Positions 1 through 6,063 of a stretch of 8,065 bases of DNA are shown piece after piece. Origin of the DNA: Microcaldota archaeon (GTDB lineage Archaea; Micrarchaeota; Micrarchaeia; Micrarchaeales; CABMGC01); contig JAJZIZ010000030.1 of NCBI GenBank assembly GCA_021846005.1, forward strand, positions 1-8,065. The letters are read 5' to 3'. Within the stretch, counting starts at the first letter, position 1; every line of letters begins with the position of its first letter. The notes under the pieces were generated by a model. That model had not been told where the DNA came from and made no database searches. It saw only the letters and a list, made by a program, of their open reading frames with translations. The position numbers were made by a program, and so were the translations under genes.

Positions 1-1381
1 AGAAACCCGAATAGTGGAAATTTTGAAAAGACATAACTTCGTCAATCCTACAGAGGTACAGGAACAGACAATTCCTGTTGCGCTCGAAGGAAAAGACGTA
101 ATGGTAAGGGCCAAGACAGGAACAGGCAAGACGCTGGCGTTCCTGATACCCATAAAGCAGAAAAGCAAGCCAGGCCCATACCCTGAAGCAATAATACTTG
201 CGCCTACAAGGGAACTTGCGTTGCAGATAGCAGATGTTGCAAAAAAACTTAATACGAACCCACACCATGGCACCGCAGTGGTTTATGGAGGAGCTTCGAT
301 AAATGTGCAGATACAAGATCTGAGAAGGAATCCAGACCTTATAATAGGGACCCCTGGAAGAGTCATAGACCTGATAGAGCGCGGAGCGCTGAATCTTGAA
401 CGGGTTAGATTCCTAGTTTTGGACGAAGCAGACACAATGCTTGACATGGGTTTCATACTTGACGTGGAGTTCATACTGTCTAAAACACCGAAAGAGAAGC
501 AGACGATGATATTCTCTGCAACGATGCCTGAAAAAATAAGAGGGATTGCAAAGAGGCACATGAATGACCCCATATTCATAAGAGTGGGAGAGGAAGACGA
601 CATAGTTGTCTCCAAGATAAAGCACCTCTACGCTGAAGTAGATAACAGGATGAAATTCGCAACGCTTCTTGCTTACATAAAAGAATACGATCCTAAAAAA
701 GCAATAATATTTGCACAGACCAAGTATGCCGCAAACGCGATATACGAAGCGATGAAGGAACAGGGGCTCAATGTAGTTATCATGCACGGAGGGCTTACGC
801 AGGCTAAAAGAGAGCATTCACTAAGGGAATTCAAAAACAACGGAAGATTCCTCATAGCCACCAACGTCGCAGCAAGAGGAATAGACATAGCAGGAGTTTC
901 GGACGTGATAAATTTTGACGTCACAGAAGACCCAAGGACATATGTACATAGAGTCGGAAGGTCCGCAAGAATGAATGCGAACGGCAAGTCCTTCACTATA
1001 ATAAACGGATCGCAGAGAAATATAATAAACGACATACAGGATTCCGTAAACGTAAAGTTGGAGAGAATTTCGCCTGACGGGAGCATGTACAAGGACATAG
1101 TAATCTTTAGAAAGGGAGGAGGCTTCCGCGGAGGCGGAGGAGGAAGGCCTTTCGGAGACAGACATGGCAGTCAAGGAAGGCAGTGGGGAGGAAACAGAGA
1201 AGGGCACGGTGGCCATGGAAGCAGAGAAGGAAGACCAGGCCAAAGCCATGGAGGATCTTTCCATAGAAGAGAAGAGAGGAGAGAAGGACACTTCAACAGA
1301 GAAGGAGGAGGAGATGGAAACCGTAGATTCCACAGCAGGGGAGGCTTCCGTTTCCAGAAAAGGTCCAATACCAGGCACTGA
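1..1381 (+). CDS. DEAD-box RNA helicase with Gly/Arg-rich C-terminal tail (5' end outside window)
   Basis: This is an ATP-dependent superfamily 2 RNA helicase, expected to unwind or remodel RNA in the cytoplasm. Counting from the GTG at 14, the motifs appear in order: part of the Q motif (F9, P12-T13, Q16), motif I AKTGTGKT (33-40), Ia PTRELA (64-69), Ib TPGR (113-116), II DEAD (137-140), III SAT (168-170), V around 282-291 (ARGID) and VI HRVGRSAR (312-319). The core ends near residue 365. A roughly 90-residue tail rich in Gly, Arg and His follows, resembling RGG-type RNA-binding tails. The GTG at 14 is probably not the true start: the frame stays open to the left edge, and the helix and aromatic residue that normally lie upstream of the Q motif are missing. 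I therefore treat the gene as 5'-partial. Family is certain; the specific RNA substrate cannot be told. Confidence 0.95.
   Translation, partial: ETRIVEILKRHNFVNPTEVQEQTIPVALEGKDVMVRAKTGTGKTLAFLIPIKQKSKPGPYPEAIILAPTRELALQIADVAKKLNTNPHHGTAVVYGGASINVQIQDLRRNPDLIIGTPGRVIDLIERGALNLERVRFLVLDEADTMLDMGFILDVEFILSKTPKEKQTMIFSATMPEKIRGIAKRHMNDPIFIRVGEEDDIVVSKIKHLYAEVDNRMKFATLLAYIKEYDPKKAIIFAQTKYAANAIYEAMKEQGLNVVIMHGGLTQAKREHSLREFKNNGRFLIATNVAARGIDIAGVSDVINFDVTEDPRTYVHRVGRSARMNANGKSFTIINGSQRNIINDIQDSVNVKLERISPDGSMYKDIVIFRKGGGFRGGGGGRPFGDRHGSQGRQWGGNREGHGGHGSREGRPGQSHGGSFHRREERREGHFNREGGGDGNRRFHSRGGFRFQKRSNTRH
1108..1381 (+). other. Region encoding the Gly/Arg/His-rich tail of the helicase
   Basis: This stretch encodes residues about 366-455 of the helicase. 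It contains GGGFRGGGGG (368-377), four spaced REG triplets (395-397, 404-406, 423-425, 429-431), GGFR near the end, and scattered histidines. The coding strand is strongly purine-rich, with many GGAGG-type runs. An 11-nt direct repeat, GGAGGCTTCCG, occurs at 1118-1128 and 1340-1350 and encodes the GGFR units. Tails of this type in other DEAD-box proteins bind RNA non-specifically and can be disordered; that role here is inferred. Confidence 0.7.
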
Positions 1382-1398
1382 CCCCCAAACCTGATTGG

Positions 1399-1407
1399 CT
1401 TTTTATC
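1399..1407 (+). promoter_or_regulatory. Probable TATA box for the cca-polX cluster
   Basis: The sequence CTTTTTATC has the look of an archaeal TATA box. Its centre lies about 25 nt before the ATG at 1428, the spacing expected between a TATA box and the transcription start. This predicts an mRNA starting at or next to the ATG, that is, a leaderless transcript. The same T-run (1400-1404) lies 18 nt after the helicase stop codon and could also help end the upstream transcript. Not experimentally supported here. Confidence 0.5.
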
Positions 1408-1427
1408 TGTTTCCATCTTATATCCTC

Positions 1428-2831
1428 ATGATGGAAGCGAAAAAATCCAAGACAGCTGAAAAAATTTTCCAAAGAGTCCTTAAGAACATAAAGCCTAGCA
1501 AAGCGGAGGCTAGGGAGACAGTCTATAATGTAAACAAAATAACCTCCAGATTGAAGGAGATAGTACCCAAAAGCGTTGAGATCATGGTAGTGGGCTCGAT
1601 AGCCAGGAGCACCAATCTCAGCGGCGACAGCGATGTTGACATATTCATGCTCTTTGATAGAAACGTGAGCAGAGATGCACTTTCAAAAAAGGGGCTGGAG
1701 TACGGGAAGATGCTTGTCGACCCAAAAAAAGGAGAAAGTTTTGAAATAAAATATGCCGAACACCCATATGTGCGTGCTTATTTTAAATCAGGGATAAAGG
1801 CAGATCTCGTCCCTGCAAGCAAGGTGGAAAGTGCTGAATCGATGGCAACATCGGTAGACAGGACCCCGATGCACAACGAATTCGTGAATTCTACGATCAC
1901 GGAAAGACAGAGAGATGAAGTCAGGCTATTGAAATTTCTTCTGAAGGCCCACAGCATTTATGGCGCTGAGGCAAAGATAGGAGGATTTTCAGGATATTTG
2001 TGTGAGCTCCTGATAATACAGTTTGGGTCGCTGATAGGTTTTCTGGAATGGGCAGCAAAGACAAAGATGCCAGTGGTGTTATATCCAACAATGAAGAAGG
2101 TAATGGCAGACGATCTGGAGACATCAAAAAAATTCAGCAGGAGGTTTGTAGTCATAGACCCAGTAGACATCAACAGGAATGTCGCAGCCGCAGTTTCTGA
2201 AGAATCATTCGCCAAACTTGTCCTTATAGCGAGAAGTTTTATATCAAAGCCCGACATAAGCGCATTTTACGCCAAGGGATTCTCATCGGAAAAAACAAAC
2301 AGCATGCTAAGGAAATTCATCGGCGAATCGGGGCTTGATCTGCTGATGCTGGAATTTGAAATTAAGGATAAAAGCGCGGAGATACTCTGGCCGCAGGCCA
2401 ACAAAACTGCATACAAAATCGAGGATATCCTGGAAAAGAACGGATTTGCGATTAACTTCAGCATATCATGGATAGAGAAAAGGAATGCGTTCATACTTGT
2501 GGCTATGCCTAAACAGAAAATAGGTTCCAGGCTCATACGAGGCCCTGACGTTTTCAAAACGCATGACACTGCGCAGTTCATAAAGAAGCATAGCGCAGGG
2601 ATGGGATTCGTAATCAAGGAGAGCACAATATACTCGCTGGAAAAAAGCAGGTATTCTGATGCCGAGAAGATATTCAGGGATATTGCAAAAGGAAAAGTGA
2701 TAGAGAAACATAAGGATATCAACCTGAAAAACGCAAAGGTTTATGTGAACAGGATACCCGAAAGGCACTCCGGAAAGGTATACTCCGAATTGAGAACAAA
2801 GCTGAACCTGCAGGGATTTGGTGGACAATAA
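1428..2831 (+). CDS. cca: CCA-adding enzyme (tRNA nucleotidyltransferase), archaeal class I
   Basis: The enzyme adds or repairs the 3'-terminal CCA of tRNA from CTP and ATP without a nucleic acid template. Numbering from the ATG at 1428 (467 aa), the polymerase beta-type signature is G56-S57 with R60, followed by SDVDIF carrying catalytic D69 and D71; the third carboxylate is D126 in KADLVP. Archaeal class I landmarks follow: YAEHPYV, VDRTPMH (143-149), GFSGYLCELLI (186-196) and DPVDINRNVAAAVS (244-257), then a more divergent C-terminal tRNA-binding region. An in-frame TTG at 1395 would add 11 residues, but these read through the TATA-like box, are hydrophobic and are not conserved in the family, so I chose the ATG at 1428; the adjacent ATG at 1431 is equally possible. 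The 3' end overlaps polX by 11-14 nt. The length is slightly above the roughly 440-460 usual for the family. Confidence 0.95.
   Translation: MMEAKKSKTAEKIFQRVLKNIKPSKAEARETVYNVNKITSRLKEIVPKSVEIMVVGSIARSTNLSGDSDVDIFMLFDRNVSRDALSKKGLEYGKMLVDPKKGESFEIKYAEHPYVRAYFKSGIKADLVPASKVESAESMATSVDRTPMHNEFVNSTITERQRDEVRLLKFLLKAHSIYGAEAKIGGFSGYLCELLIIQFGSLIGFLEWAAKTKMPVVLYPTMKKVMADDLETSKKFSRRFVVIDPVDINRNVAAAVSEESFAKLVLIARSFISKPDISAFYAKGFSSEKTNSMLRKFIGESGLDLLMLEFEIKDKSAEILWPQANKTAYKIEDILEKNGFAINFSISWIEKRNAFILVAMPKQKIGSRLIRGPDVFKTHDTAQFIKKHSAGMGFVIKESTIYSLEKSRYSDAEKIFRDIAKGKVIEKHKDINLKNAKVYVNRIPERHSGKVYSELRTKLNLQGFGGQ
2812..2815 (+). promoter_or_regulatory. Weak Shine-Dalgarno-like AGGG for polX
   Basis: AGGG lies inside the last codons of cca, 5 nt before the GTG at 2821 and only 2 nt before the alternative TTG at 2818. 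The spacing favours GTG. The match to the anti-Shine-Dalgarno sequence is short, so re-initiation by ribosomes finishing cca may matter more. Confidence 0.3.
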
Positions 2832-4545
2832 GACGATTGCGGATATTTTGAATGCGATTGCAGACCTGATGGAGATAGAAGATGAAAAGAGGATCTTCGA
2901 AATAAAGGCATACCGCAAAGCCGCATTCGTAATTGCCTCGATGGGAGAAGACATAGGCAAACTACTTGAGAAGGAAGGAACCGAGGGGCTCATGAAGATA
3001 GACGGCGTGGGAAAGGGAATAGCAAAAAAGATACGCGAATACGAAGAAACAGGAAAAATTTCCAAGTACGAGGAATTGAGGAAAAAATTTCCCTTTGATG
3101 TTGTCGAATTGACAAGAGTACGAGGCGTGGGACCTAAAACCGCATACAAACTTTATAAAAACCTTGGAGTCATGACAGTGGAAGACCTCAGGAAGGCTGT
3201 CGCTCTGCACAAAATAAAAAACCTTGAAGGATTCGGAGAAAAGCGCGAAACTGACATAGCCACAGGACTTGGCATTCTGGAGAAGATAAAAAACAGAATG
3301 CTGCTTGGTTTTGCTCTCCCGTACGCAGACCGGATATCCGAAATGATTATCGAGTCGGGGCTTGCAGAAAGGATAAGCATAGCAGGATCAATACGCAGGA
3401 TGAAAGAAACCATAGGCGACCTTGACATACTGGTTGCTTCGGCTAATCCGGAAAAAATAATGGATGTGCTTGCAGGCAACAAGGAAGTCAAGGAGATAAT
3501 CGCACGGGGAGAAACAAAAATGACAGTGATGCTTGACTCCGGAATCAATTGCGATCTGCGCTTTGTGGAGATAGGTTGTTTCGGCGCGGCGCTTCAGTAT
3601 TTCACAGGGAGCAAGGCCCATAATGTAAAATTAAGAAAAATAGCAGTAAGAAAAGGATATAAGCTTAATGAATACGGTCTTTTTAACAAGAAAAATGTCT
3701 CTATAGCAGGCCGGGAAGAAGAGGAGATATACAATAAGCTGGGCATGGACTACATGGAACCGGAAATGCGCGAAGACCGCGGCGAGATAGAACTTGCCAT
3801 AAAGCACGGCCTTCCGAAACTGATAGAAGAGAAGGATATAGTTGGAGACCTGCATGTCCATACAAAATACAGCGACGGCACGGAAAGCATGGAGAATATG
3901 GTGCTGGAAGCAATAAGGATAGGCAGAAAATATATAGGGTTTACCGACCACTCAAAAAGCGAACATGTGGCAAATGGCATGGACAAAAAGAAATTCGAGA
4001 AGTACTCAGAGGAGATTGAGAGACTCGGAGATAAATATGAAGGCAAGATAGCGCTTCTGAAAAGCTCTGAGACCGATATATTGAAAGACGGAAGCCTTGA
4101 CTGGGACAGAAAGAGCCTTGAAAGCATGGACTATGTCTTGGCAAGCGTGCATATGGGACTCAATATGACTGAAAAGGAGATGACGAATCGCATAGTGAAG
4201 TGCATAGAAAGCGGTAAAATAGACATTCTGGGGCATCCCACAGATAGACTAATAAATCAGAGACCGCCATTGAATATTGATATTGAAAAGGTCTTTGATG
4301 CCGCTGAGAAGAATGGGGTGTCTTTGGAAATAAATGCGTTTCCGGAAAGGCTTGACCTTAATGACGAGAACATACTTCTCGCAAAAGATTACAGGGTAAA
4401 ATTTGCCATAAACACCGATTCGCACAGCGCATCGCACCTGAAGCTTATGCGTTATGGAATTGGTACGGCAAGACGAGGATGGATAGAAAGCAGGGAAGTG
4501 ATAAACACAAGATCGTTGAAAGACTTGAAAAAGTTTTTATGTTAA
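2821..4545 (+). CDS. polX: DNA polymerase/3'-5' exonuclease PolX (family X polymerase with PHP domain)
   Basis: This is a bacterial/archaeal-type PolX, expected to fill short gaps in DNA repair, with nuclease activity in its PHP domain. Numbering from the GTG at 2821 (574 aa), an N-terminal helical domain carries helix-hairpin-helix elements: DGVGKGIAKKI (61-71), VRGVGPKTAYKLY (100-112) and LEGFGEK (135-141). The polymerase signature is G189-S190, R192-R193, D200 and D202, with a third carboxylate D245 in CDLRFV, then YFTGSKAHN (260-268). The PHP domain has the expected metal ligands: DLHVHT (H344, H346), D352, TDH (H377), E417, H444, H472, and TDSH (D533, H535). Both active sites look intact. 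A TTG at 2818 is an alternative start; GTG is preferred because AGGG at 2812-2815 sits at a better distance. The gene overlaps the end of cca, so coupled translation is likely. It ends TTATGTTAA, overlapping the next gene. Confidence 0.96.
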   Translation: MDNKTIADILNAIADLMEIEDEKRIFEIKAYRKAAFVIASMGEDIGKLLEKEGTEGLMKIDGVGKGIAKKIREYEETGKISKYEELRKKFPFDVVELTRVRGVGPKTAYKLYKNLGVMTVEDLRKAVALHKIKNLEGFGEKRETDIATGLGILEKIKNRMLLGFALPYADRISEMIIESGLAERISIAGSIRRMKETIGDLDILVASANPEKIMDVLAGNKEVKEIIARGETKMTVMLDSGINCDLRFVEIGCFGAALQYFTGSKAHNVKLRKIAVRKGYKLNEYGLFNKKNVSIAGREEEEIYNKLGMDYMEPEMREDRGEIELAIKHGLPKLIEEKDIVGDLHVHTKYSDGTESMENMVLEAIRIGRKYIGFTDHSKSEHVANGMDKKKFEKYSEEIERLGDKYEGKIALLKSSETDILKDGSLDWDRKSLESMDYVLASVHMGLNMTEKEMTNRIVKCIESGKIDILGHPTDRLINQRPPLNIDIEKVFDAAEKNGVSLEINAFPERLDLNDENILLAKDYRVKFAINTDSHSASHLKLMRYGIGTARRGWIESREVINTRSLKDLKKFLC

Positions 4546-4844
4546 AAGACGATATTATGAAAGTAGCAACAAGAGTACATGGGAAAACGCGCATGTTTCC
4601 TGAAGAGACAATTCTGTCCCTCAGGATATTGGCAGAGAATTCAGAACAAAAAGCACAGAAAGACATGCATGACCAGAATTTTGATTCTGCCAGGAGGAGG
4701 TATCACTTAGCGGTACTTTTTCTTGATAAGGCAGTAAAACTGTCTAGCGTTCCTGAAATCACGGAAGATATAATAAAAGCGAAAGACAGCGCAATGAGAA
4801 ACGAATACATAATGTCAATTGCAATAATGATGAGAAGAGAGTGA
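4539..4844 (+). CDS. Small helical protein of unknown function, possibly DUF357-like
   Basis: This is a 101-aa protein, charged and predicted by eye to be mainly alpha-helical, with no signal peptide or obvious membrane segment. The central part (about residues 25-70) contains ILAENSEQKAQKDM, then DSARRRYHLAVLFLDKAVKL, a helix-turn-helix layout in which a paired helix ends in a Y-x-L-A-x-x-x-L-D-x-A pattern. This recalls the archaeal DUF357 family or a single TPR/HEPN-like helical pair, but the resemblance is from memory and weak. No catalytic motif is visible. The start at 4539 overlaps the polX stop (ATGTTAA, 7 nt), typical of coupled genes. An in-frame ATG at 4479 would add 20 charged residues at the cost of a 67-nt overlap, which I think less likely but cannot exclude. 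The tight overlap suggests co-expression with cca and polX. Confidence 0.75.
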   Translation: MLKDDIMKVATRVHGKTRMFPEETILSLRILAENSEQKAQKDMHDQNFDSARRRYHLAVLFLDKAVKLSSVPEITEDIIKAKDSAMRNEYIMSIAIMMRRE

Positions 4845-4919
4845 TGCGCCTCCGAGTCTGTTCGTTGCCGTGAACATTCGAAATTGCTGAAAGCAGCGTG
4901 CGCCAGGAAAACAAAAGAA
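4845..4919. other. Convergent intergenic gap (75 bp)
   Basis: This short spacer separates the stop of the small (+) gene from the stop of top6A (-). It contains a small possible hairpin, GCTG-AAAG-CAGC (4886-4897), too short to call a terminator. It has no T-run for the (+) strand, so the (+) transcript may extend into top6A. Although tRNA-sized, it does not fold as a tRNA by eye. Confidence 0.6.
4906..4919 (-). terminator. T-rich probable terminator after top6A
   Basis: Read on the (-) strand immediately after the top6A stop codon, the sequence is TTCTTTTGTTTTCC. Archaeal transcription often ends at such T-rich tracts without a stable hairpin. The position directly downstream of the lon-top6A pair fits. 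This is a sequence-based guess only. Confidence 0.45.
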
Positions 4920-6062
4920 TCAAGGAAGATATTCCTTGCCGTTTATCTTGTCGCGGATGTAGTCGTCAACGAATGTCAGCCTTGGACCCTGTAGAGCATC
5001 CTGTTCCAGTTTCTTCTTGGATTTTATCATACGTTCCAGTTCCACCCGCCATTCCTTGTATTTGCCTATCCATTCGTAGTCTAACATTTCCTGTGCCCTT
5101 TTAAGGTCTACCTCCGAGGCATTTATGGTGAGTTTGTTAAGGAAATCATATTTATCAAGGTCGGACATGGTCACGCCCAGGAACCTGGCTTCAGGAGTTG
5201 CGACTTCCGAACCGATGTAGGCAAGATTTATGCTGCCAGTTTTTATTGTCCAGTAAATATACCATCCCCATGCATCGGAATCGGTAAATACATATACGGG
5301 AAGACCCTGATCGGAAAGCTTGCGTATCAGCCTCCTTGTCCCTCTGGCAGCCTGGCCCTGTGGGGTTATCAGTATGCAGTTTTCCTTCTTCCAGAAAAGG
5401 TCTTCGTTCAGCCTCTGCCACAACGCATCCTTTTCCACAACCAGTACATATTTGGCCTTGACATTGACGAACTCTATGTCGTTATCGACATCGCTTGGGA
5501 TGGCCCAGCCGCTTCTTCCCTGCTTTGAGCAGTCTATCTCTATCTTTTCGTTGCCGAATGTGTCTATTATTTTCATATTTCCTGCGAGGACGCCCTTCCT
5601 GTTGGCGTTGAGATTCAACTCCTCTCGCTTAAGGCCAAGGGATACCTCAAGATCCTCAATGAGCGGGTTTGATTCGGACTGTTCGCTGAATATATTCTCG
5701 TCGATATCTTCGCCGAGGGAGAACTTGAGCTGGTAGTATAGACCCCTTATGGTGGTGTGAAGGTTTTCCTTGACGAAGCGATGGCATTTGGAGGCAATAG
5801 CTATAGTCTGCATGAATCTTTTTGACTGCGAGACATTGGTGAATGTACGCTCTTCGGTAGAGTCACCAAGCTTGAGATAGCCTTTTGCCTTGTCAAAGAT
5901 AACATTGCTTCTAGTCCTTGTTATGGTAGTAAACTTTGGAGGGTTTCCGGATTTTATGTCTCGAACTATGCCAGTGCCCATGGTTTCTATTTTCTGGTCT
6001 GCCACTGATGGCTTGGCTTCATGTGCCTTGGATTTCTCAGGGTTTGGGCTTTTTGATTGCAT
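4920..6062 (-). CDS. top6A: DNA topoisomerase VI subunit A (Spo11-like)
   Basis: This is the DNA-cleaving subunit of the type IIB topoisomerase, which with subunit B relaxes and decatenates DNA using ATP. Numbering from the ATG at 6062 (380 aa), a charged extension of about 35 residues precedes the conserved part. The 5Y-CAP (winged-helix) domain carries the catalytic tyrosine in RGLYY (106-110; probably Y110). The Toprim domain has E210 (VEKDALW) and the DxD pair D261/D263 (TDSDAWGWYIY). Family landmarks IP...DIEF (188-198) and ATPEARFLGVTMSDLDKY (288-305) follow. Two motifs deviate: Gly replaces the usual Asp/Glu after Arg in the tyrosine motif, and DSDAWG replaces a DxDPxG-like pattern. 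The catalytic residues remain. A TTG at 6098 would add 12 residues overlapping lon; the ATG is chosen because it follows the lon stop by one base (TAAGATG), with AAGGGA 7 nt upstream. No top6B lies beside it in this window. Confidence 0.95.
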   Translation of the reverse strand: MQSKSPNPEKSKAHEAKPSVADQKIETMGTGIVRDIKSGNPPKFTTITRTRSNVIFDKAKGYLKLGDSTEERTFTNVSQSKRFMQTIAIASKCHRFVKENLHTTIRGLYYQLKFSLGEDIDENIFSEQSESNPLIEDLEVSLGLKREELNLNANRKGVLAGNMKIIDTFGNEKIEIDCSKQGRSGWAIPSDVDNDIEFVNVKAKYVLVVEKDALWQRLNEDLFWKKENCILITPQGQAARGTRRLIRKLSDQGLPVYVFTDSDAWGWYIYWTIKTGSINLAYIGSEVATPEARFLGVTMSDLDKYDFLNKLTINASEVDLKRAQEMLDYEWIGKYKEWRVELERMIKSKKKLEQDALQGPRLTFVDDYIRDKINGKEYLP

Positions 6063-6063
6063 C

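Noticed and set aside
1118..1350. 11-nt direct repeat GGAGGCTTCCG as a mobile-element or recombination signature
   Set aside because: Both copies are in frame and encode the same GGFR unit of the helicase tail, so protein-level repetition explains them.
1164..1394. Overlapping 76-codon frame within the helicase tail, Glu/Lys-rich
   Set aside because: A purine-rich tract automatically gives Glu/Lys/Gly/Arg codons in other frames; the RGG-type tail in the helicase frame is the familiar reading.
1416..1424. Second TATA-like sequence CTTATATCC before cca
   Set aside because: It would place the transcription start inside the cca coding region, with no suitable start codon downstream before the catalytic motif.
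2466..3149. 227-codon open frame on the (-) strand across the cca-polX junction
   Set aside because: It is antisense to two conserved enzymes, the composition is hydrophobic without domain pattern, and there is no supporting promoter or start context.
4886..4897. Small hairpin GCTG-AAAG-CAGC as an intrinsic terminator
   Set aside because: The stem has only four base pairs and no following T-run on either strand.
4845..4919. Possible tRNA in the 75-bp convergent gap, prompted by TTCGAAA at 4877-4883
   Set aside because: The flanking bases do not pair as a T-stem on either strand, and no acceptor or anticodon stem is visible.
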